64,000 bases of DNA from assembly GCF_000711735.1 (NCBI RefSeq), contig NZ_JONL01000001.1:186001-250000 (forward strand), in the 5' to 3' direction. The stretch comes from Maridesulfovibrio frigidus DSM 17176. GTDB taxonomy: Bacteria; Desulfobacterota; Desulfovibrionia; Desulfovibrionales; Desulfovibrionaceae. The notes beneath the pieces are model-generated. The model was given only the letters and a program-made list of their open reading frames with translations. It had not been told where the DNA came from and ran no database searches. The position numbers and the translations under genes were made by a program. Every line of letters starts with the position of its first letter. Position 1 is the first letter of the stretch. Positions 17,927-26,802 of this stretch are shown here, one piece after another.

Positions 17927-19117
17927 ATGCTCAACTTCCAATTTTTCATCCCTACAAGACTTATATTCGGCCCCGGCAAATTAGCAGAACTGGGAACCAT
18001 CACCTGCCTCCCAAAAGGAGATAAAGCCCTTATAGTCATAGGTGAATCCGGCGCAATGATCACCAATGGATACCTTGATAAAGTTCAGGCGGCACTAGGC
18101 AAACAGAATGTGTCTACTATCGTTTTCGATAATATTTCCCCAAATCCTAAATCTGACCAAGTTGACGAAGCGGCTAAAATTGCCCGTGATAAAAAAGTCG
18201 ACTTTATCGTGGCACTCGGTGGCGGATCCACAATTGATGCGGCAAAAGCCATTGCTCTGCTGACCACAAATGTCGGCAAATGCTGGGATTTCATTCAAGC
18301 CGGATCAGGCGGAGGCATCATAGCTGAAAATCCAGCCGCGCCTCTTATTGCCATTCCGACTACTGCTGGAACCGGAACTGAAGCTGACCAGTGGGCAGTC
18401 ATCAGCAAAAGCGGCGGCACAGAAAAAATCAGCCTCGGCACAGATTCTACTTTCCCAACCATATCGATTATTGACCCGGAACTAATGATCAGCGTTCCGC
18501 CCCGCACCACCGCATACACCGGAATCGATGCATTCTTTCACGCTGTAGAAACTTTTGTTTCAACCGAGCATCAGCCAATGAGCGATATGCTTGCACTGGA
18601 ATCAGTACACCTCATCACAAACTATCTGCCTATGGCGATAGAAGACGGAACCAACATCGAAGCTCGTACGGTAATGGCATGGGCCAGCACAGCTGCTGGA
18701 ATGTGTGAAACATTATCCCGCTGCATATCCCAACATTCTTTAGAGCATGCCTTAAGCGCCATGTACCCTGAACTGCCGCACGGGCTGGGCTTAGCAAAAC
18801 TTTCACTACCTTATTTCAAACGCTTAGTCCCCGGAAGCCCTGAACGTTTCGAAGATCTTGCCATGGCAATGGGATACGATACTTCAAGCTTTAACGAAAA
18901 CCAACGAGCATCTGTCTTTCTCGAAGGACTGCGCGCTCTGTTGGAACGCACTGGACTTGATCAGGAATCGTTAAAAACCTATGGCGCAAAAGAAGAAGAT
19001 GTTCCTGAGCTTGTAAAGATCGCTACGGAAACTATGGGGAAACTTTTCGACTTCACCCCAACTGAAATGGATCAGGACGATCTTGAATGCATAATGTCCG
19101 AAGCGATTAAAGGCTAA
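17927..19117 (+). CDS. Iron-containing alcohol dehydrogenase
   Basis: This 396-residue member of the type III (iron-dependent) alcohol dehydrogenases oxidises alcohols or reduces aldehydes with NAD(P). The N-terminal nucleotide fold shows GPGKLAELG, ALGGGSTIDAAKAIALL (the GGGS pyrophosphate loop) and PTTAGTGTEAD. The metal site is at the expected place: D in GIDAFFHAVE, and histidines in SQHSLEHALSAMYPELPHGLG. It starts at ATG 17927 after a GGACCAAC stretch that may serve as ribosome site. It is probably a single gene; upstream there is 147 bases without an obvious strong terminator. The substrate cannot be read from the sequence. In Desulfovibrio such enzymes act on ethanol and other short alcohols. 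Confidence 0.92.
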   Translation: MLNFQFFIPTRLIFGPGKLAELGTITCLPKGDKALIVIGESGAMITNGYLDKVQAALGKQNVSTIVFDNISPNPKSDQVDEAAKIARDKKVDFIVALGGGSTIDAAKAIALLTTNVGKCWDFIQAGSGGGIIAENPAAPLIAIPTTAGTGTEADQWAVISKSGGTEKISLGTDSTFPTISIIDPELMISVPPRTTAYTGIDAFFHAVETFVSTEHQPMSDMLALESVHLITNYLPMAIEDGTNIEARTVMAWASTAAGMCETLSRCISQHSLEHALSAMYPELPHGLGLAKLSLPYFKRLVPGSPERFEDLAMAMGYDTSSFNENQRASVFLEGLRALLERTGLDQESLKTYGAKEEDVPELVKIATETMGKLFDFTPTEMDQDDLECIMSEAIKG

Positions 19118-19250
19118 ATAAAGTAAGCTCAAACGATATGTCGAACACTCGTAATTCTGTTTCAAAACAATCAATCGAATAACCTTGGCAAAAGGTGCTT
19201 AATTCGCATAGAATTGAATTAGAAGAGTTTAACCGCAAAAATAGTAAAGT

Positions 19251-20207
19251 ATGACCCTGAAAAATAAAAAAATTATTCAATGCCCCTATTGCAACAGCAA
19301 TCGCCTGTATCTTAGACGCGGGTTGGTTTCTGACGCATTCATTTCACTACTAACCTCAGTAAAATCATTTACGTGCGGGTCATGCAGCAGGAGCTTCAGG
19401 AAATACAACAACTATTTTATTAGTAAACAGGCTCTTGTTCATATCCTGATAATTATTGCAATTGTCGCCTTTGCCAATCCAAGCCTGATAAATCCGGCAA
19501 ACTGGCTTATGACTGAGCAAGCATCTGAAGCAAACCAGCAGGTAGTTTCCAAGAGCACAGAAACCATGGTTCAGCCTGTAGACTTAACCACACAAAGCTA
19601 TGAAGCTTTATCAAGCAGTGAATCTCTAGGCGGCGACACTACGGCAACAGCTAACAATACTAGCTACGCAGAGATGCAGGCTACTGGTAATGGAACAAAC
19701 AGCACAACCGCAGTTATACAGCTTCCCGCGAATGCAACCATGGCCAGTAACAGTACTGGATCATTGAATGGAACGACTTACAAAGTGAATACCTTTGTAA
19801 ATGGTACTGATATGAATTTTAATGCGACCGCCATTGCAGACATACAAAACAGTACCTTGGCTGTCCCTTCAAAAGCTTCTTTTAAAGCAGCAATACAGAG
19901 TGGACGACTTAACTCCATTTACTTTAAAGATATTGGTAGAAAAACTAGAATAAACTTAGACTTGGGCGGCTCACCGCTTTCTTACACTTCATTCTTCCTG
20001 CGTAATCCTGACCGACTGGTTGTGGATATACACGGAAGCTGGGAATACTTTGGTCCCACCACTTTGAAGCCGGAGAATCCAATCTTTTCGAAATTTAGAA
20101 TCGGAATATATGAGAATAAATTACGCATGGTAATGGACCTCAAAGGTGATACACCTGCTCCGTCAATTACGAAGACAGACACTGGTCTTAATATCGACGT
20201 AAAATAA
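19251..20207 (+). CDS. Zinc-ribbon, single-TM protein with C-terminal AMIN domain
   Basis: This 318-residue protein begins with a treble-clef or zinc-ribbon motif (CPYC at 12-15, CGSC near 43-46, in an IS1-like CPxC...CxxC layout). A membrane helix follows (about 63-82, ALVHILIIIAIVAFANP). A long Asn/Thr/Ser-rich linker comes next, and finally an AMIN-type domain (about 225-318; FKDIGRKTRINLDLGG and NPDRLVVDIHGSW). AMIN domains target periplasmic proteins to peptidoglycan or bind envelope polymers. The predicted topology is zinc ribbon inside and AMIN outside. The strong terminator at 20232-20275 follows. The combination is unusual; the function is unknown. Domain calls are by motif only. Confidence 0.8.
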   Translation: MTLKNKKIIQCPYCNSNRLYLRRGLVSDAFISLLTSVKSFTCGSCSRSFRKYNNYFISKQALVHILIIIAIVAFANPSLINPANWLMTEQASEANQQVVSKSTETMVQPVDLTTQSYEALSSSESLGGDTTATANNTSYAEMQATGNGTNSTTAVIQLPANATMASNSTGSLNGTTYKVNTFVNGTDMNFNATAIADIQNSTLAVPSKASFKAAIQSGRLNSIYFKDIGRKTRINLDLGGSPLSYTSFFLRNPDRLVVDIHGSWEYFGPTTLKPENPIFSKFRIGIYENKLRMVMDLKGDTPAPSITKTDTGLNIDVK

Positions 20208-20231
20208 TACTTACAAGCTGGTTATAAGTAT

Positions 20232-20275
20232 AAAAAGCCCCTGATGCAGAGTATATCTTTGCATCAGGGGCTTTT
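20232..20275. terminator. Bidirectional terminator
   Basis: The inverted repeat AAAAGCCCCTGATGCA / TGCATCAGGGGCTTTTT lies between the convergent genes ending at 20207 (+) and 20304 (-) and has A/T runs on both sides, so it can serve both. Confidence 0.9.
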
Positions 20276-20303
20276 TATTTGGTTTGATATATGCGCATTT
20301 CTG

Positions 20304-21191
20304 CTAGAGCTTCATCTTATCCCACGACATTATTTTTTTATAAGTCTGAACAGCTTTTAATGTTTCAGGTGTAAGCAGCGGATTCGAAGCATAAAATATG
20401 ATTCGCTTCTCAAATTTTGCTTTTGAAAAAGCTTGCCCATAATGCGTTTCAAAAAGCTTGTCGAACTCTCCATTTTTTATAATCCTTTTAAGGCCTACCT
20501 CAAGTCTTTCAGCAAGCCTCGGATATGCAGGAGAAACAAATATAAAGGTGGGCAATGGCACAAATAGAGATAAAGTGGGCTCAATCATCATGTCAGGGTA
20601 AAGTAGTTTCCACTCATTTAATTCAGAATAGATCTCATTAAGCCCCCGTGGAAAAAATTTAAATCTACCACGATTCAACATACCAAACATCCCTTCATAT
20701 ACGGTTCCATCAACAATATTAAAACCTTGTAGTTCCAAGGCACGAGTAATGGACCATTGCGCCTGAAGGCCCATTTTCGTTTTCTTTAACTCTTCAAGAT
20801 CTTTGACCCTACTAAAGTAATCCAAATCATCTTTGTGAATAAAAAACAAACGATAACTCAACAACCCCTTTGAAATAGGAATGCGAATCGGAATTGTTTT
20901 CTTCTCCCAATCCAACCTAGCCACTTGACTGGTTACGTTAACTTTTTCACCAGAAACAACTTCAAGAATAGCTCTCTGTTGCGAAAATTCTAGAGGAGTT
21001 ACTTCAACAAGATACTCGCCAAAATCATCTTTTGTAGCTTCCATTATTACAATATATAATTCATTATAATAATCCCCGCGGCCATCTTTTGATGAAGCAG
21101 AAACGTGCGGTTTTAGAACATCAAGTGAATATGCTTTTAACGGAAAAAAGACAGACACAAAAAGCACTAAACCTAGTAATAATTTCCCCAT
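20304..21191 (-). CDS. Periplasmic substrate-binding-like protein (SBP_bac_3 type)
   Basis: The start is taken as ATG 21191, preceded by GGAGAAG. It avoids overlap with the upstream peptidase (stop 21214) and puts a signal peptide (MGKLLLGLVLFVSVFFPLKAYS) at the N-terminus. The ~295-residue product resembles the solute-binding proteins found beside sensors and transporters: VKDLEELKKTKMGLQAQWSITRALELQGFNIVDG, MLNRGRFKFFPRGLNEIY and the late LKRIIKNGEFDKLFETHYG. Desulfovibrio genomes carry many lone proteins of this type without transporter genes. No permease or kinase is next to it here, so ligand and partner are unknown. It follows the peptidase gene by 22 bases and may share its transcript. 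Confidence 0.8.
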   Translation of the reverse strand: MGKLLLGLVLFVSVFFPLKAYSLDVLKPHVSASSKDGRGDYYNELYIVIMEATKDDFGEYLVEVTPLEFSQQRAILEVVSGEKVNVTSQVARLDWEKKTIPIRIPISKGLLSYRLFFIHKDDLDYFSRVKDLEELKKTKMGLQAQWSITRALELQGFNIVDGTVYEGMFGMLNRGRFKFFPRGLNEIYSELNEWKLLYPDMMIEPTLSLFVPLPTFIFVSPAYPRLAERLEVGLKRIIKNGEFDKLFETHYGQAFSKAKFEKRIIFYASNPLLTPETLKAVQTYKKIMSWDKMKL

Positions 21192-21213
21192 AAAACAACT
21201 TCTCCGACCTATA

Positions 21214-22446
21214 TTATTTCTCAACAAATACCATATCAAAATTGTCACCAGTGATAGACTGTGCCCCATTTTTGGTTACTTCAAAAGTATTTTCAACACC
21301 TACCATTCCTACACCGGGAATACTTTGTTTCGGCTCCAAAGCAAAAACCATCCCTTCTTCAATAGGGAGATCAAATCCTTTTGCAATAGGCGGGAAACCA
21401 TCAATGGTAAGCCCTATGCCATGACCGATAAATGGAACTTTACTTTCGCCAATGCCCATAAATCCTTCAGCATAGCCATACCTCTCTGCCTCCTTAAGCA
21501 GAAGCGCATAGATAGAACTAGGCGTTACTCCCGGCTTTAAGTTATCTGCAGCCAAATCTTGCATATCTTTGCAAAATTTCTGTGCATCCATAACTTCGCG
21601 TGGCACAGAATCTTTAGATCCAGCCCAGAAAACCTGCGTCTTATCTGTGTGATACCCTTCAAGGACAAAACCTACATCTGTGGCAAGAAGCCCGCCTTTT
21701 TCCCATTCTTTATCACCACTCCCCATAAACGGAGAGGCAGGATGAACCCCGCGCATACCGAGCGGCCCGTTAAAGGAGCTGGGGTATATACCGGAATCTC
21801 CGGCGGAAACATGACCGAGAAACATTTCTTCACCAAAGGCCTGCATACGCATGTGCCCCTGATGACCTAGTTCGAAAAAGATATTCCATATAAAATGGGC
21901 AATTTCTCGCTCGTTCATACCCGGCTTAATTATTTCCGGTAAAATACTGACAAGAGCGGTGTTGTGCAATTCCCCTGCCCTGCGCATAATTTCAAGTTCC
22001 CACTCTGATTTTACAGCTCTTGAAAGAGCAAGTACCTTATCAGAAGGAACAAACTTAACATCCGGCAAGCGCGCAGCAAGCATTTCACCAAGTTGCCAAG
22101 TAAGCCCTGCTGTCTCAGCGCCAACTATTTCAGACAACGGTTGGCCAGCTTCTTTTGCAAGCGGGATTAGGTCCTTGAATGATCTGAATGGACAAATATT
22201 TTTTATAGAACTTTCAATCCGCGCCCTTTCAACAGACTTACGGACAAATAAAACAGGTTCACCTTCAGCGGGCAGCCAAAGTGCGCCATTTACAAAAGTC
22301 CCGGCTAAATAATAAAGTTGCAATCTCGAAAAAGAAAGTAACCCACCGGCTTCCGGTACGATATCAGCCATAAATCTACGGCACTTTGCCCAGCGTCTTT
22401 CAAGTTCTTCACGCGGCACAGCTATATTTTGTTCAATATTACTCAT
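21214..22446 (-). CDS. M24-family peptidase (Xaa-Pro aminopeptidase/prolidase-like)
   Basis: This 410-residue protein has a creatinase-like N-terminal domain and a C-terminal pita-bread metallopeptidase domain. Candidate metal ligands are visible at the expected places: Asp in LLATDVGFVLEGYHTDKTQVF, His in FIGHGIGLTIDGFP, and Glu in EEGMVFALEPKQSIPGVGMVGVENTFEV. Family members remove N-terminal residues ahead of proline or split X-Pro dipeptides in the cytoplasm. There is no signal peptide. The start ATG 22446 follows an AAGGAGA ribosome site. It is probably the first gene of a two-gene unit with the binding-like protein at 20304-21191. Confidence 0.9.
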   Translation of the reverse strand: MSNIEQNIAVPREELERRWAKCRRFMADIVPEAGGLLSFSRLQLYYLAGTFVNGALWLPAEGEPVLFVRKSVERARIESSIKNICPFRSFKDLIPLAKEAGQPLSEIVGAETAGLTWQLGEMLAARLPDVKFVPSDKVLALSRAVKSEWELEIMRRAGELHNTALVSILPEIIKPGMNEREIAHFIWNIFFELGHQGHMRMQAFGEEMFLGHVSAGDSGIYPSSFNGPLGMRGVHPASPFMGSGDKEWEKGGLLATDVGFVLEGYHTDKTQVFWAGSKDSVPREVMDAQKFCKDMQDLAADNLKPGVTPSSIYALLLKEAERYGYAEGFMGIGESKVPFIGHGIGLTIDGFPPIAKGFDLPIEEGMVFALEPKQSIPGVGMVGVENTFEVTKNGAQSITGDNFDMVFVEK

Positions 22447-22610
22447 GATATAAGATCTCCTTAAATAGGACTATTCAATTTGTAAAAGTATTCGTTAAAA
22501 GTTGTATAGGAAATGAAACATTTATTAATTTACATTAAAAGAGAACTTTGCAAGTCATAGTGCTTTACTGTAGCATGCACGAGTTTCAGTTATCTCAGGA
22601 GAACAGTTAA

Positions 22611-23036
22611 ATGATATTATTAGATGAAAAAAAGTTAGCCGCACTTCTAAATGAGGTCAAGGTCATTGCTGTGATTGGCGCGGTGGATAAGCTAGGCCGG
22701 CCAGTTGATATGGTCGGTAAATACCTAATTGAAGCCGGGTATAATGTTATTCCTGTTCATCCCAAAAGAGATCACGTCTGGGGACTTAAAACTTATCGGT
22801 CTATTATTGAAATCCCTGAAAAGATTGATTTGATAGATGTATTCAGGGCATCGCAATATTGTCCCGATCACGCTAAAGAATGCTTAAAACTCGAAATACT
22901 TCCGAAGGTTTTCTGGATGCAGCAGGGAATATTCAGCCCTGAAGCACGAGAAATCCTCACCAAAAAAAACATTACTGTCATCGAAGACAGATGTACCATG
23001 GTCGACCATAAAAGACTTATAGGCAAAAAATTATGA
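22611..23036 (+). CDS. CoA-binding domain protein (YccU type)
   Basis: This 141-residue protein is essentially a single CoA_binding_2 Rossmann domain: VKVIAVIGAVDKLGRPVDMVGKYLIEAGYNVIPVHP, then DLIDVFRASQYCPDHAKECL, VFWMQQGIFS and VIEDRCTMVDHKRL. Homologues are stand-alone relatives of the CoA-binding part of acyl-CoA synthetases and have no assigned reaction. Its stop overlaps the start of the next gene by four bases (23033-23036), so translation is probably coupled. CAGGAGAAC precedes the ATG. It forms an operon with the YkgJ and DnaJ-like proteins. Confidence 0.9.
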   Translation: MILLDEKKLAALLNEVKVIAVIGAVDKLGRPVDMVGKYLIEAGYNVIPVHPKRDHVWGLKTYRSIIEIPEKIDLIDVFRASQYCPDHAKECLKLEILPKVFWMQQGIFSPEAREILTKKNITVIEDRCTMVDHKRLIGKKL

Positions 23037-23470
23037 TTCAAGCGTTTGATTGTCAAAGATGCGGCCACTGCTGTCAGGGTGAAGGCGGTATCATTATGAC
23101 GCCTAAAGATAGACAGAGACTTGCTGACCACCTTGGTTTACCAGTTGAAGAGATGATCCAGAAATACAGCGAAAACGTAAATGGCAAAATTCGTCTCCAG
23201 AGCCGTGAAGACGGGTACTGTGTATTTTTCAATGATGGATGCGGTGTGCATCCCGGCAGACCTGATATTTGCCGAGCATGGCCTTTTTTCCGTGGTAATC
23301 TAATTGATGAAATGAGCTGGGAAATGATTCAAGACTACTGTCCGGGAATCAATAACGAAGCCGGACATAAGCAGTTTGTAATTCAAGGTAAGGAATATAT
23401 CCGTGCCGAAGGTTTGCGCCAGCATGACCCTGAAGTAGCACCGAACGCGTTAATTACTGAAGACGACTAG
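23033..23470 (+). CDS. YkgJ-family cysteine cluster protein
   Basis: This 145-residue protein carries the CxxCxxCC signature (CQRCGHCCQG near the N-terminus). Later come CVFFNDGCGVHPGRPDICRAWPFFR and DYCPG, the full cysteine set of the YkgJ/UPF0153 family, which is thought to hold a metal or Fe-S centre. The biochemical role is unknown. The start overlaps the preceding CoA-binding gene by four bases and the stop is five bases before the DnaJ-like gene, so the three are translationally linked. Confidence 0.9.
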   Translation: MIQAFDCQRCGHCCQGEGGIIMTPKDRQRLADHLGLPVEEMIQKYSENVNGKIRLQSREDGYCVFFNDGCGVHPGRPDICRAWPFFRGNLIDEMSWEMIQDYCPGINNEAGHKQFVIQGKEYIRAEGLRQHDPEVAPNALITEDD

Positions 23471-23475
23471 AACCC

Positions 23476-24288
23476 ATGAACACCCGTACAGCACAGCACA
23501 TATTAAAAATAGGCTCGGATGCAACGCTAGCAGATATTAAACGCTCGTTTCGAAAACTTGCGTTCACAATGCATCCAGACCTTAACCCCAGCCCTGATGC
23601 TGCCCGAAAATTTAGAGAACTTAACGAAGCGTATGTATTTCTGACAAATGTCATGCGCAACTCCTCCGGCAATTCATCAACTGCTGGAGACCAATCCTAC
23701 ACACGCCAAAAAAAGAACTTTGATTTCAACGCTGACAATAAAACTGCGTCAGAAGGTGCCAAAGCATATCAAAAGCAGCAAAAGACTGCGCGCGCAGATG
23801 CTTATAAAGCTAAAAGCACAACATCCGCTCAGCAAAGCCGCTCATTCTATCAAAAAGAGGAAGATGTCCTCAAAGATATTTTAAACGATCCTTTTGCGAA
23901 GCAGGTCTTTGAAGATATCTACAGTCAGATTGGTAAAGATAGGCCATTCAAGCCTGAATCTGCGAATGGTAAAGAGCGCAAGCTAAACATGAATTGGGGC
24001 GACAAAACTGTCTCAGTAGATGTATCAAAAGGTCTTTTCGGCGGTATAAAGTCATGGATGACGGGACAAATGGATGATGAACAAACCGTTTTTTTTCCAG
24101 CTTCAACGCTAATTCCCGGCCGTAGCATACGCATCACCATTCAGCAGGGCATCAAGAAGATATCTAAAACACTTGAAATAACCCTCCCCCGCGACTTTAT
24201 CATTGGAAGGCCAATAAGGCTGAAAGGGCAAGGGCGCAAACTCGGTCCATTTAAAGGCGACCTCTACTTACGAATTCTTGCTAAATAA
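23476..24288 (+). CDS. DnaJ-domain co-chaperone-like protein
   Basis: This 270-residue protein has an N-terminal J domain (about 3-60) with the essential HPD tripeptide (FTMHPDLNPSPDA). A poorly conserved polar linker (about 65-130, rich in Ala, Gln, Lys and Ser) follows. The C-terminal segment resembles the last beta-domain of CbpA/DnaJ (TLIPGRSIRITIQQGIKK, GRPIRLKGQGRKLGPFKGDLYLRILAK). The zinc-finger and Gly-rich regions of true DnaJ are absent, so it is a CbpA-like or specialised J protein that would stimulate DnaK. It is the third gene of the unit that starts at 22611. Confidence 0.88.
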   Translation: MNTRTAQHILKIGSDATLADIKRSFRKLAFTMHPDLNPSPDAARKFRELNEAYVFLTNVMRNSSGNSSTAGDQSYTRQKKNFDFNADNKTASEGAKAYQKQQKTARADAYKAKSTTSAQQSRSFYQKEEDVLKDILNDPFAKQVFEDIYSQIGKDRPFKPESANGKERKLNMNWGDKTVSVDVSKGLFGGIKSWMTGQMDDEQTVFFPASTLIPGRSIRITIQQGIKKISKTLEITLPRDFIIGRPIRLKGQGRKLGPFKGDLYLRILAK

Positions 24289-24504
24289 ATCCTACAGTCT
24301 CCTCTGACACCTTAGTATTACCCTTTTTTCATCAATAAAAATTTATTATTCCCCTTTTTCTCTTGTTTTCCTTCGTTTTTTTTACTAGCCCCTTATATAA
24401 GACAGAACTGTATTATCCCTTTTGTACGCTTTCACAATCAGGCCGTTTGATTGCATTTTTTTTAGCGGACCAAAAGAGACATTAAACATAAGGGAGTCCA
24501 TCTC

Positions 24505-25143
24505 ATGCTGGCCATTCTTGACTATAAGGCTGGAAATCAAACCAGTGTTCAGCGCGCGCTGAATAAATTAAACATTCCTAACGTAATTACTTCTGATCCC
24601 GAAGAACTCTCCAAAGCTACCGGTATAATTTTTCCCGGTGTCGGTGCAGCCGGCCAGGCAATGGATGAACTTACTTCCGGCGGTCTTGATGATCTTTTAA
24701 AAGATTTAGTTGCACAGAAAAAGCCTCTACTAGGCATCTGTGTAGGTTGTCAGATTCTTCTTGATTACAGCGAAGAAAACGACACCAAAGCTCTCTCTGT
24801 TATTCCTGGAGAATGCAGACTTTTCAATCCTTCATGGGTTGATTACGAAGGAATTCCTATCCGCGTCCCACACATGGGATGGAATCAGATTGATCTTAAA
24901 CAGGACTGTGTTCTTTTTAAAGATATCGATCCAGAAGCATATTTCTACTTCGTACACAGCTACTACCCTGCTCCCGAAGAACAGTTCATTATCGGTGAGA
25001 CCACATATGGGCGGCCTTTCTGCTCTATGCACGGACGCGAAGGACTTTGGGCTGTTCAGTTCCACCCTGAAAAGAGCGGAACCCCGGGTCTAAAGATGAT
25101 TTCCAATTTTTACAATTACTGCAAAGAGGTCAAAGATGCTTAG
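24505..25143 (+). CDS. hisH: Imidazole glycerol phosphate synthase subunit HisH
   Basis: This 212-residue class-I glutamine amidotransferase supplies ammonia to HisF in histidine biosynthesis. The nucleophile Cys lies in [14 protein letters not shown], and the catalytic His-Glu pair in [10 protein letters not shown]. The N-terminus [19 protein letters not shown] is typical. The AGGGAGTCC ribosome site precedes ATG 24505. It overlaps hisF by eight bases, giving the usual coupled pair. The 216-base gap before it (24289-24504) is pyrimidine-rich and contains no gene; no leader peptide or T-box was identified. Confidence 0.95.
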   Translation: MLAILDYKAGNQTSVQRALNKLNIPNVITSDPEELSKATGIIFPGVGAAGQAMDELTSGGLDDLLKDLVAQKKPLLGICVGCQILLDYSEENDTKALSVIPGECRLFNPSWVDYEGIPIRVPHMGWNQIDLKQDCVLFKDIDPEAYFYFVHSYYPAPEEQFIIGETTYGRPFCSMHGREGLWAVQFHPEKSGTPGLKMISNFYNYCKEVKDA

Positions 25144-25915
25144 CAAACGAGTCATACCATGTCTTGATGTACGCAACGGAGTCCTCACCAAAGGTGTTAA
25201 GTTCGAAAATAACGTTGATATCGGCGATCCGGTCGAAACAGCAAAACGCTATTACGAACAAGGTGCTGACGAAATTGTTTTTTACGACATCACAGCATCG
25301 TCCGAAGGACGCGGAATATTTCTTGATGTAGTTGAACGTGTCGCATCTGAAATATTCATCCCATTTTCTGTAGGCGGAGGAATTAACTCTGTCGAAGATA
25401 TGCGCGCGGTACTAATGGCAGGAGCAGAAAAAGTATCCGTGAACTCAGGCGCTGTTAAAAATCCCGACATCATCAGTCAGGGAGCTGCGGCTTTCGGTTC
25501 ACAGTGTATCGTACTCGGAATGGACGTTAAACGCGTAGATAAATCCGAACAGATTCCATCCGGATTCGAAGTTGTAATCAACGGTGGACGCAAATTCATG
25601 GGGATCGACGCTCTGGAATGGGCTAAAACATGCGAATCTCTCGGAGCTGGCGAAATCTGCTTGAACTCCATCGACGCCGACGGTACCAAGGATGGATACG
25701 ATCTTGAGCTGACTAAGCTAATTGCTACAAGCGTAACCGTACCAGTTATCGCTTCCGGCGGAGCCGGTCACCCAGATCACATGGTAGAAGCAGTAACTGA
25801 AGGTCGCGCAACAGCCGCCCTTATCGCTTCCATAGTGCATTACGGAGAATACACCATCCCCGAATTGAAAGAGCACATGGCTTCCAAGGGCGTAAAAACT
25901 CGCAGCACTTGGTAG
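25136..25915 (+). CDS. hisF: Imidazole glycerol phosphate synthase subunit HisF
   Basis: This 259-residue TIM-barrel cyclase makes imidazole glycerol phosphate and AICAR from PRFAR and ammonia. The N-terminal [15 protein letters not shown] carries the catalytic Asp, and [10 protein letters not shown] has the second conserved Asp. [42 protein letters not shown] and [13 protein letters not shown] are the phosphate-binding and barrel motifs. It is the second cistron after hisH (overlap 25136-25143) and ends before a strong terminator. Its by-product AICAR links to purine and ZTP metabolism, relevant to the riboswitch upstream of glyA in this window. Confidence 0.96.
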   Translation: MLSKRVIPCLDVRNGVLTKGVKFENNVDIGDPVETAKRYYEQGADEIVFYDITASSEGRGIFLDVVERVASEIFIPFSVGGGINSVEDMRAVLMAGAEKVSVNSGAVKNPDIISQGAAAFGSQCIVLGMDVKRVDKSEQIPSGFEVVINGGRKFMGIDALEWAKTCESLGAGEICLNSIDADGTKDGYDLELTKLIATSVTVPVIASGGAGHPDHMVEAVTEGRATAALIASIVHYGEYTIPELKEHMASKGVKTRSTW

Positions 25916-25943
25916 CAATTTCAAAACTTACATATGCTTATTT

Positions 25944-25981
25944 AAAAGCCCCTCAAATTAACTTTTGAGGGGCTTTTTTTT
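25944..25981 (+). terminator. Terminator after hisF
   Basis: AAAAGCCCCTCAAA / TTTGAGGGGCTTTTTTTT forms a stable stem followed by eight Ts, 28 bases past the hisF stop. Confidence 0.93.
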
Positions 25982-26184
25982 GAGTTCATCTAGCTGAAAC
26001 GAACTTCTTACAAAATCAAAGAACATGTTATAAAGACACGCCTCAAATTTGAGAACACTTTACATTATTACATTAACCCTGTTTAATTCCAGAATTACAA
26101 AAGGACATAAATTTAATAGGAGATGTAAAAAGGGGCATTTGTTTAGGCGACTACTTTATTAACCTGTATGCAAGGAGAAATGAA

Positions 26185-26526
26185 ATGAGTTCTGATAATC
26201 AAGTTTGGGATAATCTGAATACTGCGGTGGTTATCTCTGACCCTGACTTCAATGTGACGTATGCAAATAAGCGAGCATTTGATCTTTTCGACGAATTAAA
26301 AATTCCCGGACTGGCAATTGGTTCAAACATGCACAGCTGTCACAAGCCAGAAACCATGGTCATTTTGAAAAAACTTTACCAAGACTTTGCAGACAAAAAA
26401 ATTAAGCTTAACCACCTGACCATGGATGTCCCGGACGGCATTATCACTATTGTCAACGTCCCGTCTTACAATGGCGATGCTCTGGAATCAGTTGTAGAAA
26501 TGGTTTTTGAAGGCCCCTTGGGCTAA
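26185..26526 (+). CDS. Stand-alone PAS-domain protein
   Basis: This 113-residue protein is almost nothing but one PAS fold (LNTAVVISDPDFNVTYANKRAFDLF at about 9-33). Residues near 50-57 (GSNMHSCHKPETM) resemble the conserved Cys-His segment seen in DUF438-linked PAS domains. No output domain, membrane segment or signal peptide is present. GGAG lies just before ATG 26185. It is flanked by terminators, so it is a single-gene unit. It may be a diffusible redox, haem or ligand sensor that docks on another protein; that is inference. Confidence 0.8.
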   Translation: MSSDNQVWDNLNTAVVISDPDFNVTYANKRAFDLFDELKIPGLAIGSNMHSCHKPETMVILKKLYQDFADKKIKLNHLTMDVPDGIITIVNVPSYNGDALESVVEMVFEGPLG

Positions 26527-26587
26527 ATCTCTATGCGCTGAAATTCAGAAGCACTACGGCTACTGAGTTATGGTCAAATCAGTATCA

Positions 26588-26623
26588 AAAGACTTAGAGG
26601 GTTAACCTTCTAAGTCTTTTTTT
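26588..26623 (+). terminator. Terminator after the PAS gene
   Basis: GACTTAGAGG and CCTTCTAAGTC pair around GTTAA and are followed by a run of Ts. Confidence 0.85.
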
Positions 26624-26624
26624 G

Positions 26625-26726
26625 ATTGCCCTGCGGGCTTTAAGAATAGATAATTTCGCCTTCGGCTGGACCAGAAGGCCCGCGGCCCTCTGGACTCCCA
26701 TTTAAAGGGAGAGGAGTCTTTTTTGG
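26625..26726. repeat. GC-rich structured intergenic element
   Basis: This ~100-base stretch is much richer in G+C than its surroundings and holds several short inverted repeats: CCAGAAGG with CCCTCTGG (about 26670-26693) and GACTCCC with GGGAGAGGAGTC (about 26693-26718), the latter followed by six Ts. It resembles the interspersed GC-rich palindromic units I recall from other Desulfovibrio genomes. A copy elsewhere cannot be shown from this window. It has no open frame. Confidence 0.5.
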
Positions 26727-26802
26727 GTGAAAGTTATTTTACTGTCTTTTTGTGGGGAGCGAATTGTTTTGGAGAGTTTTTTATTTTTTTATGACAAGAT
26801 AA

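Noticed and set aside
24505-25915. The hisH-hisF pair as a modified-sugar (PseB/WbpG-type) amidotransferase system
   Set aside because: Both proteins keep normal HisH and HisF motifs and lengths, and no LPS amidotransferase partner is adjacent.
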